Assembly: GCA_036346205.1 (NCBI GenBank)
Contig: JARFJB010001947.1
Coordinates: 505,001 to 569,000, forward strand
Source: Vesta saturnalis
Taxonomy: Eukaryota; Arthropoda; Insecta; Coleoptera; Lampyridae
DNA length: 64,000 nucleotides
Direction of reading: 5' to 3'
The notes under the pieces are model-generated. The model had not been told where the DNA came from and did no database searches. It saw only the letters and a program-made list of their open reading frames with translations. Each line of letters starts with the position of its first letter. Positions within the stretch are counted from its first letter, which is position 1. Made by a program: the position numbers and the translations under genes. Positions 22,206 to 33,336 of the stretch are shown here, piece by piece.

Positions 22206-23524
22206 ACCCTTACTTCCTTTTCTTTTGCTATTGTGACGTTTTGGCTTTCCTTTTTGGCTCTCTCTTTTCGTAATGGGCGGTTGGTTGGGCGATACTGGCG
22301 GGCCACTTTTACGGAGACCTCTCCTTCGTCTTCCGTGACCTCTACATCCGGTCCCTTCTCTTTCCTGTCTGCATTTCTTCGGGGTCTTCCTACTAATTTC
22401 CTCAGGGGGATCTTCGGAGACTTGCCCTTTTCATTTCACTTTCCTATCTTCTGTCTTTGATCTACATCTACTCTACCTTCCTATTTCACTTTACTGGATG
22501 AATGCTTGTATGAATGGAGCTAAGAGGAACGGGATGGGTACGCCTTCCCCGTGCGAGCTTCGGTGACCACGGGATCCCGGGAATCAGAGTCAATGGGGAA
22601 AATTTTCGCCGCAAATGTGATTTCTTCTTTCTCTCTTAATAGCACCTATGCCATGTCATCTGTGCTAGTTCATGGTGGCATAGGGTTGAGTTGGGGTCTT
22701 TAAGGGGCTCCTTTTATTCACGTTTTCGGCAAGGGGGTCAAAATTTTGGGCTTTCTTTTCCTGTGGGTTGGGATGGGCGTTCTTCTGGGAATTTGGTTTT
22801 TAGGCTGCCGGCCCTTAAGTTCGGCTGAGGGTGGGGTACTTTTTCTGTGGGTTGGGTTTTCTTTCTTTCTTCCTCTTCTACTGTCCTTTAGGTTTCTTTA
22901 GGTTCCGTGTATACCACGCGTGAGTTGCTTTTGGAATGACTGATGCGAAGACAACCTACCTACCCAAATCACCTTATCCTTATCCGCTTTGCTTCCTTAA
23001 CTTTAGTAATAGACCTTTCTTTTTGTTTTCTCCTAGTTTTTTTTTTTTTTGTTTGGAAGTATTATCGCTTCACGATATGCTCTCCTTTTAATTGTTTGTT
23101 TTTCTTTCTTTCCTAGTACCGGCTGAATGCTGAAGGACTCACGTGGGAGTTGGAGTCAGGTTGCTCTTTCGTGGCGTGGATGAGTTGTGCGTTTGGTAGC
23201 TGTCTGGTGGTATATGCGTCACGTTGTCCACTTGTAACTTTCTTCCTCTATCTTCGTATTCTTTTTGCTTTGGGTTGGGTTTTCTTTGTTTGCTTCGGGT
23301 TGGGAATGGCTTAGGGTTGTTTACTTCCTCGCAGGGGTTTGGTTTTTACTTATAGATATATATGTGGGGTTGGGCGAGAATATATGGGGTTGGGTCATTA
23401 GGGATTTTAGGGCTTCTTGTCCTGAGCGTAAGCTCAAACTTCTCTCTTCCTCCTACCTTTTTCTTTCCTACCGTACATCGTTATAAATCCTCTTCCGAGG
23501 TCTTAATTTTGCTGGGGGGGAATC
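22206..23524 (+). other. Gypsy 3' non-coding region and polypurine tract
   Basis: About 1.3 kb rich in T and G with short TGGGTTGGGTTTTCTTT-like motifs. No env-like frame with signal or membrane segments is convincing. It ends in GGGGGGGAATC just before the 3' LTR, the expected plus-strand primer. Confidence 0.7.
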
Positions 23525-24245
23525 TGTTACGTGTTTATCGCGAATAACGTGTATTTTCGATAATTTCCTTTACTTTATCTAATGAATGAACTAATTAGTT
23601 AGATCTAAATATTAATATTTCCTTATTCGCTGGTGGAATGTTTTTAATTGCGTACCTCAAAATTATTTTCGCATCTTACAGTTAAACTAATTTATTTAAC
23701 GTACACATCTTTTTTATTCCTTTATAGATATAAGTTGCGCCATCTCTAAAATTTATGGTCATTTACTAGAGTTTGAAAAGAAATCTTGTTTTAAAAGACA
23801 ACTAGTAGATATCTGTAAATATTTATTTATCAAAATTTGGTTTTAACATTCTTATCTAGTTTGAATAATTTTAATAGTTTGGCAATATTGCTTTTGTTAG
23901 GGCGTTGTTCCTAATCTTTCTTTTCTTAACACGCCATTTTCCGATGAGAAGGTTGATCTGCAAGAAAAATTTTTCCTTCCGTTTATAAGATGTTTAAGCA
24001 TCGTTTCTTTGGAAAATTTTTCATATAATGTAATGTTTTTTTGGTATAAAACTTTACTGACGCTTTACAAGCGGATCTATTGCAATTTTCAATCTTCATA
24101 TCCTCGAGTAAGTGTAACACATGTTCGACAACCTTTAGTAAATCGTTTCTTTCATTTAGGTACTTTCGCAAGATTAATTAAATTAATAACATAAGTCTGT
24201 TGAAGCGAAATCATCGCTATCGGCTCTAAACATCTAAAAAGAGGT

Positions 24246-25657
24246 TATAACAAATAAATTAAAAAAAGGTGTGTTGTTATATTAGAAAGGTAAGGTAAAT
24301 TGCACCACGGTCTAGCTCAGTGAGGTACAAACTTATAAAACTTACTGAATATGAGAACTCGATCATCAGGTGTGAGGAAAGCAGAGATATTTTCATAGAT
24401 ATAATCAGTATTAACATTTGTTTATTTGGGCACCACTCAATTTCTAGGTTTAATCAATAAAATACTACAAAAATTGAGAAAGGTTGTATCTCAGAACATA
24501 ATAGGTAATCTGAATAAGCACTAAACATCTGTAGTTATATGTATATTTAATAAATCAAAATGTCTGATTAATACCAGAATAAAATAACTAAACGATACTT
24601 CTTGTACTACCTTACAATCTCTTAAAATCACTAAATTAAATACAGTAGATAAACGTACAATCAATTGTATACTTAGAATTCAAAATGAAATCTATTCAAA
24701 ATGTAGGTATTCAATAATAAAACGTATATTGACCAATGTCAACAAATTACAGTTGTGATAGGTTATGAACTCAAATGTTTCTATTTCAGAAGCAGGACTA
24801 ACTGTTCCTTTTCTTAACCGTATCAAAATAACACCAACTGATTTGTTATTTACTTAACTGCACTAAAAAGATAAGTACTTACTTGTACAAAACAAATATT
24901 TTAATCTCGTCTTAAACGAACTGTAGCTTGAGAATTTTCATTTCCAATTCCAAGACAAATATACGATAATGTAAAGGTAATTTCCATTTGTAGTTAACGT
25001 ACAAATAAACGAAACAGAAACGTATAACGAAAGCAGCTTCGAACGACGAAAGCTGTTTATAACGACGAACGCAGAATATGTCTAACAGCATATGTGATTG
25101 ATGCAAAACAAAGGTATCTTCATTTATGTTCATAAAGATGACATTGCATTAACCGGCCATTTTAACAAAGTAACTGTACGTGACGTCATACCCAAGCCAT
25201 ACAATGATACGTAAATTTACCAAAATAAAAGCTTTTCTTGAAGATAAACGGTTTCCTTGTTCCTACCTTTGTTCCTGATTCTAATTCTGATTCTAGTTTC
25301 CCTATTAAATATAATATATATAGAAAATGTAATTAAACGCCTTTACATACCTTATAAAAGGGAAGCAAAACTTAAAAAAAGATAACGTGTTAAAGGAACG
25401 ACATGATGTACGGAAATGCCTCAGCATGTGATTTAATTCACGTTGCGCATAGAACTAAAACTGAATGTCTAAAATATATACAGGGACGTACGTAATTATG
25501 TAGACTGAAAAGAAAATATTGCGATATAAAAATTTAATTATTGAACGGAAAGAGAAATGCTTAAAATACTAATGTAATGTAAATATACTTATCGATAATA
25601 ATGCAAAGTTCTAAATTTAAATTAAGGTAACGTCAGACAAGAAATTGGCACGTTACA
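24246..25657. mobile_element. Solo-LTR-like insertion 1 (1412 bp)
   Basis: Starts TATAACAAATAAATTA and ends GGCACGTTACA. It is flanked by AGGT (24242-24245 and 25658-25661), present once at the matching site of the 5' LTR (near 15712). The ends GTTACA and TATAAC are near-inverted, resembling LTR ends with TG changed to TA. No coding content. Best read as a solo LTR of another retrotransposon; a non-autonomous element with 4-bp duplication is possible. Confidence 0.75.
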
Positions 25658-25986
25658 AGGTATGCTTGTATAGGGTAATTAGCAACGTATTTACTTGTAT
25701 CACTTTCAGCGCCTTGATACCGGCGAAATAAACAGCTATTCCTTTACTCCTATAAGTAACTAGCAGATTGGAATCCACTACCGATCACCTTCGTACACAT
25801 TCCTACTGGAATTCTGGCTCTTAGCTACTGATTGGTGTTTTGGTTTCACAAAGTAACTATCACCTGCGAAACACGAAGGGCACTTACACTTTGGTAATTC
25901 TACATCAAAGGTCAGAATTCTTTATTATTCAATATACACAGGACTTGTGTAATGAACAGGGTATTTCTAAAATCCGTACAACATAC

Positions 25987-27375
25987 TATAACAAATAAAT
26001 TAAATAGGTGTCGTTGTTATATTAAAGGTAAGGTAAATTGCACCACGGTCTAGCACAGTGAGGTACAAACTTATAAAACTTACTGAATATGAGAACTCGA
26101 TCATCAGGTGTGAGGAAAGCAGAGATATTTTCATAGATATAATCAGTATTAGCATTTGTTTATTTGGGCACCACTCAATTTCTAGGTTTAATTAATAAAA
26201 GACAACAAAAATTGAGAAAGGTTGTATCTCAGAACATAATAGGTAATCTGAATAAGCACTAAACATCTGTAGTTATATGTATATTTAATAAATCAAAATG
26301 TCTGATTAATACCAGAATAAAATAACTAAACGATACTTCTTGTAATACCTTACAATCTCTTAAAATCACTAAATTAAACACAGTAGACAAACGTATACTT
26401 AGAATTCAAAATGTAATTTATTCAACATATAGGTATTCAATCATGAAACATATATTGACCAACGTCAACAAATTACAGTTGTGATAGGTTATGAACTCAA
26501 ATGTTTTTATTTCAGGAGCAGGACTAACTGTTCCTTTTCTTAACCGTATCAAAATAACATTAACTGATTTGTTATTTACTTAACTGCACTAAAAGGATAA
26601 GTACTTACTTGTGCAAAACAAATATTTTAATCTCATCTTAAACGAACTGTAGCTTGAGAATTTTCATTTCCAATTCCAAGACTAATATACGATAATGTAA
26701 AGGTAATTTCCATTTGTAGTTAACGTACAAATAAACGAAACAGAAAAGTATAACGAAAGCAGCTTCGAACGACGAAAGCTGTTTATAACGACGAACGCAG
26801 AATATGTCTAACAGCATATGTGATTGATGCAAAACAAAGGTATCTTCATTTATGTTCATAAAGATGACATTGCATTAACCGGCCATTTTAACGAAGTAAC
26901 TGTACGTGACGTCATACCCAAGCCATACAATGATACGTAAATTTACCAAAATAAAAGCTTTTCTTGAAGATAAACGGTATTCTTAGTCTTATTCTTGTTC
27001 CTGATTCCCTAGTCTAATTTCCCTATTAAATATAATATATAGAAAATGTAATTAAACGCCTGTACATACCTTATAAAAGGGAAGCAAAACTTAAAAAAAG
27101 ATAACGTCTTAAAGGCACGACGTGATGTACGGAAATGCATTGAGTATGCTCAACTTACGTTGCGCAAAGAACTAAAATTGGATGTCTAAAATATATACAG
27201 GGACGTACGTAATTATGTAGACTGAAAAGAAAATATTGCGATATAAAAATTTAATTACTGAACGAAAAAAGAAATGCTTAATAACATTAATGTAATGTAA
27301 ATATACTTATTAATAATAATGCAAAGTTCTAAATTTAAATTAAGGTAACGTCAGACAAGAAATTGGCACGTTACA
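25987..27375. mobile_element. Solo-LTR-like insertion 2 (1389 bp)
   Basis: Same family and orientation as the insertion at 24246, over 90% identical by eye. It is flanked by ATAC (25983-25986 and 27376-27379), single in the 5' LTR (near 16036). Independent duplications show two separate insertions rather than a tandem duplication. Confidence 0.75.
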
Positions 27376-28640
27376 ATACTTAGGTTACCTTCGTTTTTTT
27401 TACTTACTTGCAACAAAATGTATCATTTACAATCCCTGTAATAACACTCTTTTGCTGGAGGCTAAAGGGGTTGATTAATATAGAGTTTGATTTGTTCAAT
27501 TTGTAATTAATTTCTACATACAAAAAGAAAGAAAAAAACCACACCTATATTCACTGGGACGTTGACCTACTTTGTTTCACGGTAGCTGCGCGTTGAAGCT
27601 CCTGTTTTTAAAATACATTATACAGGGTGGAACAGATATCGAGGTCAAATGAATTACAGTCATTGTATGAAACCGTATATATATTTATAGTCAAATGTAG
27701 AATTTCTGTAGCTTTTCTGTATTTTGTCTTTGATTAATATTAATTATTTGTCATTACGGATAATTTTGTTCAGAGCAGGTTTTGCTGTAATAAAAATTTC
27801 TGTACTATTGAATGTCTTGCTTCAATTCTATGCCTTGCACTGAACAGACTATCCAGATATTTCTATTTAATACCACTTCTTAATGTTTTTAATATAACTT
27901 AAAGAAACCGAAATCAAAATCATTGGGGATTTAAATTCTATTTTGTGAAACGTAGGCAAGCTGTTTCAAAATATTTAAGCACTACTATTCAGGGTGGATC
28001 TATTTTAGATCGCACTGGATGTTACTTCGTCCTTTCGGCTGCGATTTGTAAGTATACAACCGTCGGGAGCGGCACAATTAACGAAACCTTTTTTTTTTGT
28101 GTTTATGGTTCAATTACTGAACTGAATATATTTAGTTTTTATTCTTTGTGGGCATCTGCGACGGCTCACCACTTGCCATCGTCAGGGCTGAATTATAATT
28201 ATGTTGTAAGTTAAGATTGTTATGAATACTTTGGGGGAAAACTAGCATAGTATCATATTTGTTTACGTTCGATATTTATTCGACAAGTATTAATTTGAGT
28301 TTAAATTAAATTAAATAAACGATTACTGTGTGGTTGTTCGGGTAAAAGTTTGTCTCTCTTTTAAATTATTCCTTTTTTTTTTGGAGCACTACCTGTTTCA
28401 GGTTTTACAGGGCCTGCCCCTACTCTACTCCTCATTTTCCTTTTTCTTTCTTTTTCTCCCCTTTCCTGACTAAAACCTGTGGCGCCTATCCTTTAGTGGC
28501 TATCTAACCACGTCCACAACATCGTAGCTAACCTCCAAAACCCCACGCATACAAGTGCTCTGCGGTCAAACGACCGTACGCAGGAGCTTAGTCGAGTGCA
28601 CTTTCCAAAAAATGTTTACATGCAGGTTAGACATGTAGCA

Positions 28641-29273
28641 ATTTGTTAATACGTACATAATCCCCCACTTTAAATTTAGGCGTCTTACGGCCAATGACAT
28701 TTTAAATGTTTCAAAACAGAGTTAGCGTTCTATTCCGTTACATCTATAGGTTTATATCAGGTGGTTCTATGCTTTCTTGAACTATAATCCGCAACAATTT
28801 GAGGTAATATGGTTAGCCATTTATAGGAACCTTGCATACTGAATGTTTTCCACATTATTATTGCTTTAAGAGTTCGATTTACACGTTCAACTATGCTGCT
28901 CTTCAAATTTGACTAACTGCTGTAATGATTAATATTAAATTTTTTCATTACTTTTTTAAATTTAGCACTATAAAACTCCGATTCCATGTCAGTTTGTATA
29001 TGTGTAGGCGTCCTTTTCAAACCAGACAAAAGTTTGTTCATTACATCTGCTACTAGTTTTCCATTCTTGCGTTAGATGGGATAAGCCCAGGCATATTTAG
29101 AAAATGCATTTATTGCTACTAAAATGTATCGAAATCCTTTATTTACCCGAGCATAAGGTATCATTTCTACTAAATCAGCTTGAAACAGATCATTTAAACT
29201 TTCAAGTACCACACCGCAGAAAATTTCTTCTTTCTGGCTTGTGGAGTTCTTCAACAGCATCAGCTTTACTCAT
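28641..29273 (-). pseudogene. Polinton copy 1 integrase, N-terminal and catalytic half
   Basis: The minus strand starts at ATG 29273 (MSKADAVEELHKP), with a frame slip near 29215, then LFQADLVEMIPYARVNKGFR (first catalytic Asp) and LVAINAFSKYAWAYPI. Near 29000 it reads IQTDMESEFYS (second Asp; family pattern DxGxEF), and near 28890 SIVERVNRTLK (Glu), giving a DDE retroviral-type integrase. It then continues to GDYVRINK at the Gypsy junction. Some stops and frameshifts are present, but the DDE triad survives. The other half is at 14712-14992. Confidence 0.88.
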
Positions 29274-29421
29274 TTTATCACTTTGGATTATACTACGAAC
29301 TCTACATGGAACATCGTGGCAGTTACAAGCTGTATAAGCTCTGGTATAGTGACTTTAATTGCGGCAGTCTTAGTTATGTGGTGACCAATTACATCCCTAG
29401 CAATCGCAAACATTTCATATT

Positions 29422-29667
29422 TTATATTAAGCTCGACACCTGGATGACTCCACTTGCAATACAATACACTGCGGTGCTCTCGTTACGGGAAAACGTATAG
29501 GTGTCAACTATACCAGTAGGAATACTAACTCTCTTTTTAATGGTTATTCCAAAGAAAGAAATGAAACTTTCATAATGAAGGTCACCAGAATGCTGAACAA
29601 TATCGTTACCAAATTTATCTATTGTCATTTGATGATGAAGGTGTTCGCCAAGTTTATCTATCGACAT
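29422..29667 (-). pseudogene. DKFG-motif protein, Polinton copy 1
   Basis: Minus-strand frame MSIDKLGEHLHHQMTIDKFG, followed by a beta-rich segment (FGITIKKRVSIPTGIVDTYTF). The DKFG motif is shared with the start of the copy 2 gene at 32310 (MPLDKFGRSH), and both sit between integrase and the WNDP-motif gene. Function unknown; possibly a virion attachment or tail-like protein, as suggested by the copy 2 homologue. Confidence 0.5.
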
Positions 29668-29788
29668 CAGTGCTGCATATGTAGTAGTATCTATAGTAAT
29701 GGTCGTTGTAATAATGAAATGAAATGAATATAGTAATAGGTTTATAACAAGAGATCCTACTTATATACTTTCGCTTTACGTAATTCGT

Positions 29789-29790
<2 letters not shown>

Positions 29791-29842
<52 letters not shown>
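29791..29842. repeat. (TA)n microsatellite
   Basis: About 50 bp of pure AT dinucleotide, truncating the C-terminal end of the WNDP-motif gene on the minus strand. Confidence 0.95.
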
Positions 29843-29843
<1 letters not shown>

Positions 29844-30115
29844 CGTTGTGATTGCTAGTATTTCCTGCCGACATTGATCCCAATAACTCCCGCAACCAAT
29901 CCACTAATTTATTCGGATCATTCCAAGGTACAAATTCAATCGCTTTATTATTATATTGTAATAGTTGCATTCCATTCCCTCTTTTGGGGACAGAAGTAGT
30001 GCGAGATATTGTGGCAGGAGGTGCAATAGCTAATCTAGTGGGTCGTTTTCTAGGTTGAAGTAATGGTTTAATGATCTCAATGTATTTCCTACTAATAGTG
30101 CCTTATATTTGGTCA
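29843..30115 (-). pseudogene. WNDP-motif Polinton protein, C-terminal part (copy 1)
   Basis: Minus-strand reading: an upstream segment with KYIEIIKPLLQPRKRPTR, then MQLLQYNNKAIEFVPWNDP and NKLVDWLRELLGSMSAGN. The pattern (basic linker, then WxDPNxLVxRLxxLxxSxxAGN) is, from memory of insect Mavericks, a common conserved gene of unassigned function. It ends in the (TA)n tract. The copy 2 homologue is at 31314-32300. Confidence 0.6.
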
Positions 30116-30905
30116 TCTGGGTTATAATTACGTCGCGCAGCATTTGTGCGGCGCAAAATATACTTATTTTATGTACAATGGACATCGTTACAAGCAGAAA
30201 GCAGGAGCACCAATGGGATCACCTTTATCTCCAGTCATTGCAAACCTATTCATGCAAGAGTTTGAATAGAAAGCACTACACTCAGCAGCACATAAACCGA
30301 CGCTATGGTTGAGATACGTAGATGGTACATTTGTCATCCAGAGCCACGGACAGGAAAAACTCAGGGTATTTCTGGAACACCTCACCAACGTGCACACAAA
30401 ATATCAAGTTGACAATGGAAATAGAACAAAATAATCAGTTTCCGTTTCTGGACGTGCTAGTTAAGAAGAATGAAAACGGACGCCTAGGCTACACGGTCTA
30501 AAGGAAACCTACGCACACGGACAGATACACCAACGCCAAATCGCGTCATCATCCAATTCAACTCAAATCTGTGATCAAGGCGACGATCAATCGATCGAAA
30601 AAATTAGCAGACACCAACAACATCAAAGAGGAGATGACAAAAATAAGAGAGGCTTTGATTAGAAATGGATTCCACCACCACGACGTACAAAGGCCTTTGA
30701 GGCTTTCAAATAGAGAAGACAAAGAACCAGCTGATCCTGCAATTGCACGGCATACGTACCATACATCAAAGGGACAACGAACAAGATTAGCCGTATTCTT
30801 AAAAATCATAAAATCGATACAACTTTCAGGGCCTATCGAAAAATTTATTCAATCTTAAGAAATCCTAAGGGCAAGGTCCTATACAACTAAAATCCACAAC
30901 AGCTA
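30116..30905 (+). mobile_element. Penelope-like retroelement fragment (RT)
   Basis: Plus-strand RT with AGAPMGSPLSPVIANLFMQE (30205-30265), then WLRYVDGTFVIQSHGQEKL, where the family has YVDD, so one catalytic Asp is Gly. Next come a LPFLDVLV-like segment with YTVxRKPTHTDRYTNAKS, and 30571-30858 (TRLAVFLKIIKSIQL). The VYRKPTHTDRYL signature is diagnostic of Penelope-like elements. At least three stops or frameshifts. No GIY-YIG endonuclease was seen downstream; the fragment ends in A-rich DNA before 31020. Confidence 0.82.
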
Positions 30906-31023
30906 AAACAGAATCAACAAAAGAAGTGAAAAAAGGGAGGCAAAGAGTGAAATAAGTGAGTGAAAGCAATAGGGTGCATAAGCAGCAGCATACACAACAG
31001 GAAGTTAGTTCAGTTCTAGTGAT

Positions 31024-31313
<290 letters not shown>

Positions 31314-32300
31314 ATGGATAACAAGGAGATGGTATTAAAGAAAAAAATTATTCAGGCTCGCAAAATAATACAGCAGAAGTACAACAGTCTCAAAACTGCT
31401 CGCATTGATAATGAAAGAATATTTGAAAGTACTTATAAAAGCCCCTAACAGAACCTCTAACTGAAATAGTAAATAAAATCGATCCTGATAAAAAAATTAA
31501 AACACCGAAAAAAGAGTCCATTGACATTAAACCGAAAAACTGCCTCTATTCATATTTCCAAGAAAGCACTCTACTACCCCCACTAGCTCACTAGTTCCAA
31601 GCTTCACTTCACAGTCAATAGGTGCTATTAGCCCACTAGCTCAGCTTCCGTTTTTTCAAAGAAAACCTCCACCAGGCCTTCGTACACCATCTTTCTTAGA
31701 TACATCTGTCATAGGAGAGATTAATACTGAGGAGGAAGAAGAAGAAGAACCTCTTAGTATCGCAGATGGTTCCCGTAATGAGCCCATCTCGGAAGAATTT
31801 CTCTAGTAGTACAATGAGTTACCTCGTATACACGTTGAACGTCTTATGAGAGATCCTGAAGGTGCTATTGATTATACTTATGGAATCCACTATGATACCA
31901 AACCAGACAAATAGACAATCGGTAATACACCCGTTAAAATTACAGGAAAGGATATGATTATTAAAGGTGTCACTTATAAAGGAACTCTAGGGTTATATGA
32001 TCTGCTTATTATGAATGAAACCGATGTAAAACTAGTAATTTAAAATATAGAAAGAATTATAAAAGTATTTTAGTAGCTACAAATGTTGCAAGGCGGGATT
32101 ATGATGTAAGTGGGCTAACAGGCCGATTGAATATAAATATTGGATTGATATACATGAACTAATTCGTGGTCTGGAGGTATAGTGGGCGGAAAAATTGCCG
32201 GGAAACACAGGTGTCGTAAATGACATAATATCTATAGTAGAAAAACCAAACAGTCGTTTTTTAAACAGCATAAATAAGAATGTATGCATGTCAACATATC
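31314..32300 (+). pseudogene. WNDP-family Polinton protein, copy 2
   Basis: ATG at 31314 opens MDNKEMVLKKKIIQARKIIQ, a Lys-rich coiled N-terminus that stops at about 31447. Later frames carry NEPISEEF, LPRIHVERLMRDPEGAIDYT, YGIHYDTKPDKQ, GVTYKGTLGLYDLL and VATNVARRDYDVSGLTGRLN, matching the order of a conserved Maverick protein of unknown role (Y-G-x-x-YD ... YxGTxGLxxLL ... TNAHR). Four or more frame breaks. It is the first gene inside the terminal block. The C-terminal AGN segment is poorly readable. Confidence 0.6.
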
Positions 32301-32309
32301 AGAACTAAA

Positions 32310-32706
32310 ATGCCCCTTGATAAATTTGGACGTTCACATGCCCAGTATCAATTCAAGAAATTAACCCATTAATTTAAGCTGATTGATGATAATCAATTTG
32401 ATATCGAAAATAAGAGACTCAAGCAATGTTGCAAATCCCATAGATCTTCAAGATGTCACCACTAAGCAATACTATTTATCGACACAGATGGCAGACCCCG
32501 AAGAAAATGGTGATGCTATAAGTAAAGGATACCTTGATTTTCGTCTAGAAGCAGTTCAGAAAGCTTTTAAAGGAAACCCTAACGCTTATCTAGTGTTGGA
32601 GCAAAAACTACATCAACTTAAAGAAATTGTGGATGAAGTAGCCCCATGTCGAAATTACAACTCGTCAACGAATTGCGCAAACCCGCACATATGCCAAACA
32701 AAATAA
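32310..32706 (+). pseudogene. DKFG / tail-fibre-like coiled protein, copy 2
   Basis: Starts MPLDKFGRSHAQYQFKKLT and, after a frame break near 32370, reads SSNVANPIDLQDVTTKQYYL. The 'N-V-x-x-P-x-x-x-x-D-V/A-x-x-K-x-Y' pattern is the trimeric stalk motif seen in phage tail and fibre proteins, followed by a helical tail (LDFRLEAVQKAFKG). Homologue of 29422-29667. A host-attachment or spike role is a hypothesis from the motif only. Confidence 0.5.
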
Positions 32707-33205
32707 GGGCTACAAGTATATATTAGTGGTTATCGACTGTTTTTCGAAATACCTGTGGACTAAAGAATGAAAAACAAAAACGGGCATAGAAGTTACCAAA
32801 GCCATGCAGACAATCTTCAAAAAGGGTCGGAAACCTACCAATCTGCAGACAAATGCAAGAAAAGAATTCTACAATGAAAATTTTACTCAACTGATGCAGC
32901 GTTATGGAGTCAATCATTACTCCAACTACAGTACAAAGAAGGCAGCAATTGCGGAACGTGTTAACAGAACCATTAAGTCTGATCTATATAAGTCGTTTGG
33001 CCTACAAGGTAAATACCAATGGATTGATACAATTGATACCGTAACGATGGATTATAACAATCGTAGGCATAGCACTACAGGAATGAAGCCCAATATCCCT
33101 ATATGTACCTGGTGGAAAACATGCTCCAAGAATAATAATTTATTGGTAACGTGGTGGGGATTGGATGAGGTATCATGGATCAATAAAGACGATATAGTTT
33201 TATAA
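32646..33205 (+). pseudogene. Polinton copy 2 integrase, first catalytic Asp deleted
   Basis: MSKLQLVNELRKPA (start 32646) matches the integrase N-terminus, but about 30 residues that should hold the first catalytic Asp are gone. The text jumps in another frame to YAKQNKGYKYILVVIDCFSK, then, after a stop near 32768, TKAMQTIFKKGRKPTNLQTN and RKEFYNENF. The second Asp is Asn here (NARKEF against DxGxEF). AAIAERVNRTIK keeps the Glu. DYNNRRHSTTGMKPN follows, then a shortened C-terminus with GLDEVSWINKDDIVL. Catalytically dead. Confidence 0.8.
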
Positions 33206-33336
33206 GTAGACATTTAACTTTGTGAAATAAATTACTAGCCATAGGAATAGTTTGTAACTTTTAGATGAAATAAAAACGCACATAAAAAAAATTATTGTAT
33301 TTTATTTTTAAATATTACACATAAACAACGTATTTT

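Larger units (their letters stand above)
23525..28640 (+). repeat. Gypsy 3' LTR carrying two nested insertions
   Basis: Same ends as the 5' LTR. It is interrupted at 24246-25657 and 25987-27375. The remaining about 2307 bp aligns to the 5' LTR with mostly single-base length differences. Confidence 0.93.
14989..28644 (+). mobile_element. Ty3/Gypsy LTR retrotransposon with nested insertions
   Basis: The 5' LTR (14993-17283) and 3' LTR (23525-28640) both start TGTTACGTGTTTATCG and end TAGCA. The element is flanked by the 4-bp duplication ATTT (14989-14992 and 28641-28644). Between them lie leader, gag, pol in a -1 frame, a non-coding 3' region and a G-rich polypurine tract (23514-23522). The 3' LTR is longer only because two 1.4-kb insertions sit in it; without them it is about 2307 bp against 2291 bp for the 5' LTR. 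The element interrupts the Polinton copy 1 integrase. Confidence 0.95.

Noticed and set aside
22233..23547. Possible env gene after Gypsy pol
   Set aside because: Frames are short (under 80 codons), Phe/Ser/Leu-rich from T-rich DNA, with no signal peptide, cleavage site or transmembrane anchor pattern in order.
24912..25133. Minus-strand frames MNINEDTFVLHQ... at 24912 and 26638
   Set aside because: Both lie in the solo-LTR-like repeat; similarity between them is due to the repeat, and nothing suggests a protein family.
24246..27375. Tandem duplication as explanation for the two 1.4-kb blocks in the 3' LTR
   Set aside because: Each block has its own 4-bp flanking duplication and the intervening 330 bp is ordinary LTR sequence, which fits two insertions.
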